A stretch of 64,000 nt of DNA from Ascarosepion bandense. Taxonomy: Eukaryota > Mollusca > Cephalopoda > Sepiida > Sepiidae. The notes under the pieces are model-generated. The model worked only from the letters and a program-made list of their open reading frames with translations. It had not been told where the DNA came from and ran no database searches. Below, piece after piece: positions 10,081 through 19,530 of the stretch. Position 1 is the first letter of the stretch. Each line of letters begins with the position of its first letter. The position numbers were made by a program, and so were the translations under genes. The stretch lies in NCBI GenBank assembly GCA_037127315.1, contig JBBBDQ010001122.1:5907001-5971000 (forward strand), written 5' to 3'.

Positions 10081-10766
10081 TTAAGGTGTATGAATGTATG
10101 TCCTCGCCTGTTTCCCGGCACTCTGTTTTTGTTATGATTCAGAGCTTGACCCCCGATTTCCCGTGTTATTTTCTACCCCCGTTTATGTCATGCCTGAAGC
10201 AAAATTTTTTCATTCCCAACCCTAATCTTTTTGTGCTCCTCCCCATTCCCAGTAGAAAGAGTGTGGCTTGATTTTGTCGAACAGGCAGAATACAGTGACC
10301 TCTTTGTTTATATGTGGGTGGGTTGGGACCAGCTAACACAATGTTTTGTTTGTTTTTTTTTGTTTCTTTTTCATTTTGGGATGTTACATCATACCCTTTC
10401 TCCCCTGTGTCATTTTACTGAACAATTTTTAAAAATATATATTTTTTTATGAAAAAAATTATGGAAAAATGAACATTGTAAAAAGAAATTTTTATACACA
10501 TTGGGTTTTTATATAGATTCCCCGGAGTGTTTTGTGGTATTCTGGTAAATGATAGGTATGAGTGTCGAAGGATAATTTCTTTTGGTGATAGAGTAAAAAA
10601 TTGTAAACGTATGTTTGGGTCACGAATGAAATTACCTAGGAATAAGATAGCGTACTGCATGACCAGCCTCAGTTTTTATTCCCCCTCCCAAAACTAGGCC
10701 TTGCGCCGCAATTGTGTAGTATGACACAATAAATACGCCTGAGCTCAAACGTTGTTTTTTCTATTG

Positions 10767-10788
10767 GATCAAAGTGTAGTATCTGTTC
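10767..10788 (+). other. U2 snRNA-like segment at LINE 5' end (copy D)
   Basis: The same 17-base match to U2 snRNA as in copy C, here 29 bp from the element's apparent 5' end and followed by CAGCACCGAAAAG|GTAATC. Confidence 0.7.
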
Positions 10789-10840
10789 CAGCACCGAAAA
10801 GGTAATCCCGTTTTTTCTCTTTTGCTCCTCCTCTGCTATA

Positions 10841-11057
10841 GGCTGTCCTTTCGGTGGCAGCTGTCCCACCTGAGTTCATTGCTCGGGCCAAGTGTTCCGC
10901 CAGTCGGATTCTGGTACGGTGCGGAACACCGGGGCAGTTGTCTGCCTTAGGTTGTCCTTGTCTGTGGCCCCTGTCCCACCCGAGTTCATTGCTCGGGCCG
11001 AGTGTTCCGCCAGGCGGTATCTGGTACGGCGCGGAACACCGGGGCAGTCGACTGCAG
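10841..11057 (+). promoter_or_regulatory. Two 109-bp 5' UTR monomers (copy D)
   Basis: Units start at 10841 and 10950, again 109 bp apart. A perfect 16-bp palindrome, CGCCTCCTAGGAGGCG, follows at 11076-11091. Copy E keeps 14 bp of it at 17519-17532. The conserved CCTCCCACC/GGTGGGAGG stem comes next at 11123-11148. Confidence 0.65.
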
Positions 11058-11206
11058 GCAGGCAACACTCTTTTCCGCCTCCTAGGAGGCGATGGCCTCC
11101 TAAAGGCCAGCTTCGTCCCCTCCCTCCCACCACGGACTCGGTGGGAGGCAAAGAAGGAGATTGGCAGCTGCGGAACACGGACGATCCCACCCTCATAGCC
11201 TGCACT

Positions 11207-13057
11207 ATGACGGAGTGGGAGAAGACACTGTTTGGATCTCCCAGCAGCAGCAACCAAACCTGCAGCAGCACCCGTACCAGCATCACCCGTTCCTGCATCG
11301 CCCGTTCCGTCTGCCTCGGTCTGGAAGGGACCTAAAGATGCAAAAATAAGGAAGGGTGAGGATTATTACCAGGGACTCTGCCAGGATTATGCACAATACA
11401 TCTCCAAAACGGAGCTGTTGTCGGTACCCGAGACTCTGGCCAGCTTAGAGACGAGAACCATCTCGCTCGTCACAAGGGACTTGAAAACGCAGAAGCTGGT
11501 CGGAGTGAACAGGGACGTGATTGAGGAGAGCATAAAGTCCCTTAAAATCAAGGCAAAAGCAGTGGCCAAAAGGAGCCACGCAATGTGGGACGTCCTGTTG
11601 GGAACAGCAGAGGAGGCGAAGCAGTTGGCGTGCATGGCATTTGAGACGAAAACTCTAAGCCTGCAGACGGAGTACATGGGGACGAGAAAAGCAAGGATTA
11701 CCCTTCACGGCGTCCCCATGGACATCTCGGAGGACCACGTGGGAGCTTTCTTCTCCCAGTATAGCCGAGTGTCTCAAGTGTCAGCACTATTGTCTAAAGC
11801 TGGTTTCAGAACCGGTGACTTCGCCCTGCAGGTGACCACAACTTGCAAGGAGTTTGAGGACATACCAAACATCCTCACCTGCAGGGACCGGTCCATATAC
11901 GTCATAGTGGAAGGCAGGAAGCCGTGCTGTTGGGTATACGGCGCAACCAAACATATGGCAAAGGAGTGCCCAACAAAGAACCAGACTCCCAAAGAACAAA
12001 CTAAGGACCAACCCAAGCAAGTACAGGAGGAAACCAAAGAACCTGCTAAGAAACCTACCAAAGACGGAGAGTGGCAGACTGTGGCAAGAAGGCAAAGAAG
12101 CCACCCACATCGCCCTCTCAGAAATCACCAACAGCAACCCATAAGGACGTCCCACAAAAAGCATCACCAACAAAGTAGGCTCGTCCCATAAAGGACGTCA
12201 CACCGCGGGACAAGAGAAAAAATGTCGACGAACCAATGGATACGAAACGCTCTTCCTCTCTCAAGCGAGCGAGAGAGGAAGATGTAACCAAGGGGAAGGC
12301 AAAGGCGCCCCGCAAAAGCAGGAGCACAGAGAGAGCAGCGTCAGTTCCCAACACTCCAGCAAAAAAGACGTACGCCGACAAGGTAAGAAGTTTTCCCTCG
12401 TCTCCACACAGACCTTCCCAGCCCCCTATGTTGCAGCTGTCGCCACTAAAGTCCCAGACTTCAAAAAGTCTCCCCACCTCCCCTCACAAAACTACCCAAC
12501 CCAACATGGAACTGTTGACCCTCCTTGCATCCCACATCCCATCCCCTGCACCTGAACCCACTTCCACAAGGGTCAAAAGGAAGAAAGCACTTCCCCAGGG
12601 GGAAGACCTCTTACATGTGCAAGAGGAAACCTACAAGCAATACAGCGCGCAGAGACGCTCGCTGTTGAAGCAGCTGTACAAACTAAAGCAAGTGGACAAC
12701 CTCTCAACGGAGGACCCAAAGAACTTTTCCCGGGCCCCACGCGTCATTGCCCTTGTGCGGTGCACAGGGGGAAATCTGAGGGTCTGGGAACACATAGAAA
12801 GGATACAAGAACTGTACCCCAAAACAAACATTTGTACCCGGAACACGCCGGAACTACAAAAAATGGCAAAACTGTGCACAGGGAGGGTCCCCGTTTTGAT
12901 CCACCCCTGCGTATATAGGACTCTCAAACTAACTTACCCCACGGACGTCGGCGGTATTGTCTCTGGCGGACGGATTACGTCCGATGTAGGAACGGGTTCC
13001 CTGGGACAATCCGTCGGGGTCCTGACTGCCAAAGATTTCCGTCAGGTGTGTGACTAG
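11207..13057 (+). pseudogene. LINE ORF1 (copy D), frameshifted, zinc knuckle mutated
   Basis: ORF1 Gag-like relic starting at ATG 11207 (MTEWEKTLFG). A shift within the CAG-rich tract at about 11,240 leads into the frame that runs to 12191 and holds the EDYYQG region and the RRM-like region. The knuckle reads C-WV-Y-GATK-H-MAKE-C, so the second cysteine of the CCHC motif is a tyrosine and zinc binding should be lost. Another shift at about 12,100 breaks the basic linker. The conserved C-terminal part is open from 12236 to 13057 and ends in VGVLTAKDFRQVCD. The spacing to ORF2 is 41 bp. Confidence 0.8.
12967..12983 (+). promoter_or_regulatory. Conserved ORF1-end hairpin (copy D)
   Basis: CGGACGGATTACGTCCG, identical to copy C, followed by the alternative pairing partner AATCCGTC about 25 bp downstream. 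Confidence 0.5.
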
Positions 13058-13098
13058 ATAGCCTTTGTTGCTTGTTTTTCTCTTTTCAGATTTAAAAG

Positions 13099-16000
13099 AT
13101 GTCTATTAAGATAGCCAGCTTGAATGCGAGGGGCCTGAGGGATCGGGGTAAGGCGGCTCGCCTGCTTCGTGACCTCTCGTCCTTCGGCGTGGATGTGGCC
13201 GCGATCCAAGAGACTCACTTTGTTTGTGAAGTCGACTCGTGTGTGCTGGCTAACGACTTTGTCGTCTATTCAGCATATGGGAGCCGGCAGGCCAGAGGTG
13301 TTTCTTTGCTGGTCAAGCGTACCCTGGATGCGAGGATTGACCTTGTCCATGTCGGTGCCGAGGGCTGGCTGATCGTGGCCGATATTGCGGTGGAAAGCAA
13401 GTCGTTCCGGCTGATTGCGGTGTATGCGCCCAACGATCAAGGTGAGCGAGTCTCTTTCTTTCGGCTGTTGGAGCCCTTCATGGTGGATTCAACACAGCTA
13501 ATCTTAGTTGGGGACTGGAATGCCATCCTAACCCCCAAATGGGATAGAGAAAGGGGCGCTAGCGGGAGGAGTGGTGATCGTAGCCTGGTTGATCTGATCG
13601 GCGAATTTGGTCTCGTCGATAGATACCGGGTCGATAGTGAGAGTGGCCGACATAGACTTCTTAGAATGTCCAACGTTCCACTGGTTAGGCTACACGGACC
13701 ACAAACTCGTTTGTGCCCGTGTGGTGTTAGACTTTAGGCCTAGGATGGCTGGTTATTGGAAGTTCAATCAGTCCTTACTGGACAGGCGGGACTTTCGTGA
13801 CCAGCTGACTAGAGTAGTTCAGCGGGCGTTAATTGGGCGAGTCATTGGGAGTAAGTGGTGGGTTAGCCTTAAGGATAGCATTAGGTCTTTCGCCACCCAA
13901 TACAGCCAACGGCTCAACCTAGATAAGGCTGCGAAAGCAAAGACACTTAGAGCTAATTTCTCCCGGGCGGAGGCTGGTGGGGATCCCCTAGAGATAGCCG
14001 TAGCCAGGGAGGCCCTGGAGCGTTCGACTAGCGGGCGCTACATGGGCCAGGTAATTAGACATAAGTTAAGCAAGATGTCTTCCGAAGCTGTGAACATGGG
14101 CGCAGAACTGCGCAAGGAAGAAATTCGTCGGGCCGGCGATCGGTACATTCGAGAGGTGTGCGACCCGGAGGGGCATCTCCTAAGGTCCACTGACGACATG
14201 TGCGGGGCGTTCCGGCAGCATTTCGAACACCGGTTTACCAAGGAGCCTGGTCTCCGCGACGAGGAGTTTCGCAGCTATTTGGCTGACTTTTCCCCGGCTC
14301 TTGCTGGCTGAAGCGGCTAGCTGCGAGGGAGAGATTACGGAGGACGAAGTCTACGCGGCTTTGAAGAAGGTCGGCAGAGGCAAGTCGCCGGGTTTGGATG
14401 GTTTGCCCTATGAATTGTACTTGAGGCTGTCGCACCTTTTTGTCCCGATCTTGACTGTCGTGTTCAACCACTGGTTTCGGCAGGGGTCCATCCCCGGTCG
14501 GATCACCAGGGGCGTGATCACGCTGTTGAGAAAAGGCAAGAAGGTTGGGCGGGAATTAGACGATTACAGGCCCATAACTCTGCTAAACACAGAGTTAAAG
14601 ATTTTGGCCAAGATCCTGACGAATCGCTTGCAGCTTGTTGCCGAGTCTCTGTTGGAACCGGATCAGACTTGCTCTGTGAAGGGACGAACAATTCAGAGCA
14701 ACCTGCACTTGATTCGCACGATCATAAAGGGTGTAGAAGACGATGAAGAGGCCGCGCTGATCAATTTGGATCAGTCCAAGGCATTTGATAGGATTGACCA
14801 TGGCTACCTGGCTGCTGTCCTGCAGGCCGCCGGATTCAAATCCGACTTCGGCCGCTGGATTGGCCTTCTGTATCGCTCCCCCAAGGCTGTGGTACAGGTG
14901 AACGGGAAGCTGTCGAGCGCTTTCGCGCTGTCTAGGTCGGTCCGACAGGGTTGTCCGCTGTCGCCTCTCCTTTACGTCCTGGCGTTGGAGCCACTACTTC
15001 GCCGGCTAAGGGACAAGGCGTGCAGTCCGGTCCTACGTGAAATCAAGGTACCTGGAGGAGCTCGAGCCAGGGTTTCCGCGTACGCCGATGACGTAACGAC
15101 CTTTGTGTCCTCCCGCAGGGACATAGAGGCGGTACAGAAGGCGCTTGAACGGTACGAACAGGTGACAGGAGCCAGAATTAACTGCGACAAGTCGTCCGGC
15201 TTGCGGTTAGGTGCCTGGAAGGGTGTTTCCCTCCCGGGGCCCTTCGACTGGACGGACGGGCCGGTCAAAATCCTCGGAATTTGGTTTGGTCCGGACTTAC
15301 AGTTGGAGAAGAACTGGTCAGAAATACAGGCAAAGGTCGGCGCGTCGGTCGAGATTTGGCGTCGACGGAGTCTCTCCGTGAAGGGCCTGGCGGAGGTGTG
15401 TAACACATACCTCTTTCCCAGAATCCTTTACCGGCTGTCTGTACTTCCCCTTTGTGACGATCATGAGAAGGCGCTCGAGCGTTTGCTATTCTCCTGTCTG
15501 TGGAGAGGACGCAAGCACATGGTCGACAAAGGAGTCTGTTGCCTCCGTCCGTGTCATGGGGGTCTGGGAATGCCGCACTTGAGGAGCCACGTACTCGCTT
15601 CGAGGTTGGTATTTCTCAGGCGCGCGTTGTCGGAAGATCGGTTGCTTGCGGGGGTAGTGAGGGACATGTTCCCTAGCCTCACTATCACTCCCCCGCTCTC
15701 GAGGCGTGTCAAGAGGCCTCGGGGGCGGCCGAAATTCCTGCTCAAATGTCTGAAGGCCCTGCGGGCCATTCCATGGTCCAGTGACCTTTCACGGCCTAGG
15801 AGAATCTTCTATCGGGGATTAGTGGAGGGCGCCGTGAAGGATAAACTACGGAGGAAACTCGGCATGTCGGGAGAGGAGTATCGCTCTCATTGGTCTTGGG
15901 CGCCAGGTGCAGATTGGCTCAGCAACTCTGATTTCTCTCTGACCTGGCGATTGGCTCGGAATGGTTTGTCTCTCAATGACAAGCGTTTCGCAATGGGCCT

Positions 16001-16442
16001 GGCGGATTTGCCAGATTGTGAATGTTGCAACCTTGGAATCAAGGAGACGTCTGCGCACGCCTTCTTCCATTGTTCGCGCGTTCGCCCATTGTGGGAGCGT
16101 GTCGGCGAGTTGACTGCTCGTATCGCGCCGCGTGAACTCGTGCCCATTGATCGCGCATACGCCTGTGACAATGTGTCACCCCCGTACTATGGAGTGAAGC
16201 GGATGGTGTTTCTGTCGCTACTGGCCACGGCTAGAATGGTGATTTGGACGACGCGTCTGGAGGAAGTCTTGCGGGGCGACCGTCTTTCGGATCAGGATCT
16301 AATCCGATATTTTGAGCATCAGCTCAAAATGAAGATTAGAACTGAACGGAAACGGTTGACTCCAACAGACTTTGGCGAAAGGTGGATATATGCAGCGAGC
16401 CTGGTTTGCGTGACCGGGGCTAGCCTTGATTTTCTCTTTTAG
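13099..16442 (+). pseudogene. LINE ORF2: endonuclease / reverse transcriptase (copy D), broken
   Basis: ORF2 relic in three pieces. Piece 1 (13099 to about 13635) is the start of the endonuclease with QETHF and GDWN. A 77-nt deletion at about 13,634 removes the MWTWAR...SYLDR segment and shifts the frame. Piece 2 (13607-14311) resumes with the TDH motif and the linker region. One extra T at about 14,290 shifts it again. Piece 3 (14301-16442, 713 residues) holds the whole reverse transcriptase (RQGCPLSPLLY, YADD) and the C-terminal zinc finger (CECC...HAFFHC), ending naturally in GASLDFLF. The reverse transcriptase half is intact, but without an endonuclease or start it is unlikely to function. 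Confidence 0.85.
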
Positions 16443-17209
16443 ATCTGCTAGTCACATCAGGGTGGATTCCTTTGGAACCCCTCCCGTGGTTAAAGTAAGA
16501 ATTCTTTTGTGTACCTAGTTAATGTGAGTGAATGTGTTTGTCCCGGCCTGTTCCCGGCTCCATTGCTTTTGTTATGATCCAGTTCGAGATTCCCATTGTC
16601 CATTGTTATTTTGTCCCGTTTTTCATTCTCGTCTGGGTCAGTATTATACATTCTCCAGTCCCTCGTTATTTTTTGTACCCTGCTTCTCCATTCCCCTTAG
16701 AAAGAGAGCTTCTTGATTTTGTCTTTTAGGCAGAATACAGCGGCCTCTTTATTTTTTGAGGGTGTGTTTGGGTCCTACTAACCCCATGTATATGTCATTT
16801 GTTGAAATTGTTTTTTGTTTTGGGGATTTTTTGTTTCTTCATACCCCCTTCCCATCATGTCATTTCATGTATAAAATTTTTAAAGTTATTTTTGTAAAAT
16901 ATTGTAAAATATTGTAAATATCACAAATTTTTATGTACATTTGGGGCGTTTTGTAGGTCCCCAGTATGTTTTGTTTTTATTTTGGTGTATGATAAGTATG
17001 AGTGTTGATGGACAAATTTTTATGGTGAGTGAGAAACAGTGTAACGTATGTAAGGGTCGTGATTCTGGTTAGCTAGGTATAAGATAGAGTACTTGAAGAC
17101 CAACCCAAGTTTTGTTCCCCCTCCCCATTTTCGGCCTTGTGCCATAATTTTGTACTTGTACGAAATAAATCGTCAGAGGACCTGAGCTCAAACATTGTTT
17201 TTTCTATTG

Positions 17210-17231
17210 GATCAAAGTGTAGTATCTGTTC
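17210..17231 (+). other. U2 snRNA-like segment at LINE 5' end (copy E)
   Basis: Same U2 match as in copies C and D, 30 bp inside the element. Confidence 0.7.
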
Positions 17232-17283
17232 CAGCACCGAAAAGGTAATCCCGTTTTTTCTCTTTTGCTCCTCCTCTGCTATA

Positions 17284-17501
17284 GGCTGTCCTTTCGGTGG
17301 CAGCTGTCCCACCCGAGTTCATTGCTCGGGCCGAGTGTTCCGCCAGTCGGATTCTGGTACGGTGCGGAACACCGGGGCAGTTGACTGCTATAGGTTGTCC
17401 TTTCAGTGGCCACTGTCCCACCCGAGTTCATTGCTCGGGCCGAGTGTTTTGCCAGTCGGATTCTGGTACAGTGCGGAACACCGGGGCAGTTGACTGCAGG
17501 C
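17284..17501 (+). promoter_or_regulatory. Two 109-bp 5' UTR monomers (copy E)
   Basis: Units start at 17284 and 17393, exactly 109 bp apart and more alike to one another than to the second monomers of copies C and D. This suggests recent monomer duplication or conversion within this copy. Confidence 0.65.
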
Positions 17502-19481
17502 AGGCAACTCTCGTTTCCGCCTCCTAGGAGGCTATGGCCTCGAACAGGCCTGATGCGATCGCCCCTCCCACCTCGGCGTCGGTGGGGGGGGGAGGGGGAT
17601 TGGCAGCTACCGCCACCTGAATCTCCCTCGTTACCAGTACCAGGACCAGCAGCGCTACCAGGACCAGGACCAGCAGCAGCAGTACTGGCACCGGCAGCAG
17701 TTCCAGGAGTACCAGCACCAGTTTCACCATTTCCAGGATCCCCCAAACCCTCTACCTCCGGTTGGAAAGGAGGAAAAGGAAGGGTTTTAAGAAAAGGGGA
17801 AGAGTACTACCAAGGCTTGCAGCAAAAGTATGCGGAGTATATTTCTGGAATGGAGCTGTTGTCGGTGCCGGAGGACTTGGCTGCCATTGAGCCAAGGATA
17901 ATTTCCCTGCTGACCAAGGACCTCAAGACTCACAAGTTTGTGGGGATCAGCAGGGAAGGCATCGAGGAGGCCTTAAAGGCTCTGGATATCAAGGCCAAGG
18001 CCATTGCCAGAAGGAGCCACGCGATGTGGGACGTTCTGCTTGGTACGTCCCAGGAAGCCAAGCAGCTGGCCGGAACGACGCTAGAAACAAAGACGCTCCA
18101 GCTTCAAACGGAATACATGGGAACCCGTAAAACCAAGATAACCCTTCACGGCGTTCCCATGGACATATCAGCGGACCACATCGGCGCCTTTTTCTCTAAT
18201 TATTGCAAGGTCGCAGAGGTCTCTCCGGTGCTGACGAAATCCGGCATTATGACCGGAGACATGACCCTACAGGTGACAGTGACTAGAAAGGAGTTCACTG
18301 ACATTCCTAACATCCTCACCTGTAGGGGTCGCTCCATATTCGTCATTGTGGAGGGCAGGAGACCGTTCTGTTGGGTCTGTGGGGCGTCGGATCACGTCGC
18401 AAAGGCGTGTCCAACAAAGAATCCAGCCCCAAAGACCCAGCCAACGAAGCAACAGGACAAACCTGCAGAAAAGCAGCACGCAGGGAAAGAACCAGCACCA
18501 CCAACATCAGTAAAGACACCAGCACCAGGAGCGAACAAGGAGGGCAATTGGCAGATTGTGGGGAAAAAGAAGACGAAAACGCCTTCACCTATGAAGGTGC
18601 CTTCACCATTCAAAGCACCTTCAAAGTCAAAGGCGCCCTCATTGCCAAAATCGCCTTCCAAACAGGAAAAGGGGAAAAAACCTCCCCAAATTGTGGAACC
18701 GGAGGAAGGATCTGCCGAAGAACCAATGGAGACACGGAGATCATCATCTCTGAAACGCGGCCGTGAAGACGAAGAGGAGGAGTACCAAGAAAACCCCAAA
18801 AGTCTGCGGAGGAGCAGAAGTGGGGAAAAAAGTTTGCCAACACCCAAGTGCTCGTCACTTCCTGCGTCTCCGGAGAGACGGACTTATGCCCAAAAGGCAA
18901 GGAGCCTTCCCTCTTCCCCGCAGAAAGCTTCCCAGTCCCCAACCTTCAAATTGTCCCCTTTAAAATCATTAACTTTGACCCCCACTCCAAGTCGGGCAAA
19001 AAAGAAAAAAGCCCTGCCCCAGAGGGAAGCACTTTTAAAAGTGGACGAGGACATCACTAAGGAGTGGTCTGCGCAAAGACGCAAACTTCTGAAGCCACTC
19101 CTAAAACTAACCTCTGTGGACGGCCTATCGACGGAGGATCCAAAGAACTTCCCCCAGGCCCCAGGAGTGATTACCCTTGTGAGAAGTACCGGGGGTAACC
19201 TGCGGGTCTGGGACCACATTGCAGAAGCGGAGAAGTTTTACTCCAAAATCGACATGTGTAAAAGCAAAACACCTGAACTGCAAAAAATGTCAAAGAATTG
19301 TGCCGGGAGGTTCCCCGTTTTGCTCCACCCCTGTCTTTATAGGGTGGTAAAACTAACCTACCCCACGAACGTCGGCGGGATTGTCACTGACGGACGGATT
19401 ACGTCCGATGTAGGAACGGGTTCCCTGGGACAATCCGTCGGGGTCCTGACTGCCAAAGATTTCCGTCCGGTATGTGACTAG
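17406..19481 (+). CDS. LINE ORF1 Gag-like protein (copy E), open
   Basis: This 691-residue open frame is the only uninterrupted complete ORF1 here. The first about 120 residues are translated 5' UTR monomer and poly-Pro/Ala sequence, so the true start is probably later; homology with the other copies begins near residue 130 (EEYYQG). The RRM-like region spans about 235-320. The knuckle (C-WV-C-GASD-H-VAKA-C) is at about 322-335, a Lys/Pro/Ser-rich linker runs to about 520, and the conserved C-terminal domain (about 540-691) ends in VGVLTAKDFRPVCD. ORF1 proteins of this type bind element RNA and are needed for retrotransposition. The ORF2 ATG lies 49 bp after the stop. Confidence 0.82.
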   Translation: MATVPPEFIARAECFASRILVQCGTPGQLTAGRQLSFPPPRRLWPRTGLMRSPLPPRRRWGGEGDWQLPPPESPSLPVPGPAALPGPGPAAAVLAPAAVPGVPAPVSPFPGSPKPSTSGWKGGKGRVLRKGEEYYQGLQQKYAEYISGMELLSVPEDLAAIEPRIISLLTKDLKTHKFVGISREGIEEALKALDIKAKAIARRSHAMWDVLLGTSQEAKQLAGTTLETKTLQLQTEYMGTRKTKITLHGVPMDISADHIGAFFSNYCKVAEVSPVLTKSGIMTGDMTLQVTVTRKEFTDIPNILTCRGRSIFVIVEGRRPFCWVCGASDHVAKACPTKNPAPKTQPTKQQDKPAEKQHAGKEPAPPTSVKTPAPGANKEGNWQIVGKKKTKTPSPMKVPSPFKAPSKSKAPSLPKSPSKQEKGKKPPQIVEPEEGSAEEPMETRRSSSLKRGREDEEEEYQENPKSLRRSRSGEKSLPTPKCSSLPASPERRTYAQKARSLPSSPQKASQSPTFKLSPLKSLTLTPTPSRAKKKKALPQREALLKVDEDITKEWSAQRRKLLKPLLKLTSVDGLSTEDPKNFPQAPGVITLVRSTGGNLRVWDHIAEAEKFYSKIDMCKSKTPELQKMSKNCAGRFPVLLHPCLYRVVKLTYPTNVGGIVTDGRITSDVGTGSLGQSVGVLTAKDFRPVCD
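19391..19407 (+). promoter_or_regulatory. Conserved ORF1-end hairpin (copy E)
   Basis: CGGACGGATTACGTCCG once more, with AATCCGTC about 25 bp downstream. The interval to ORF2 contains CCG|GTATGTG and a TTTTTCTCTTTTTCAG tract that resemble splice sites (19470 and 19521). Confidence 0.5.
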
Positions 19482-19530
19482 ATAGCCTTTGTTGCATGTT
19501 TTTCTTTTTTCTCTTTTTCAGATTTAAAAG

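Larger units (their letters stand above)
4151..10737 (+). mobile_element. LINE copy C, near full-length Tx1/L1-clade element
   Basis: About 6.6 kb, joined at both ends to neighbouring LINE copies. The layout is a U2-like 5' segment, a GT...AG-bounded pyrimidine-rich stretch, two 109-bp monomers, ORF1, ORF2, and a roughly 700-bp 3' UTR ending in AATAAATACG. The AP-endonuclease plus YADD reverse transcriptase plus terminal CCHC finger, with a two-ORF structure, fits the Tx1/L1 clade. Its 3' UTR belongs to a second subfamily shared with copies E and F. It is damaged by several ORF1 frameshifts and one 2-nt insertion in ORF2. Confidence 0.85.
10738..17180 (+). mobile_element. LINE copy D, near full-length Tx1/L1-clade element
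   Basis: About 6.4 kb, directly joined to copy C on the left and copy E on the right. It has the U2-like 5' segment, a short GTAATCCC...CTATAG stretch that looks like a mini-intron, two 109-bp monomers, ORF1, ORF2 and the 3' UTR of the A/B subfamily, so adjacent copies come from different subfamilies. ORF1 and ORF2 both carry frameshifts and the ORF1 zinc knuckle has lost a cysteine. Confidence 0.85.
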
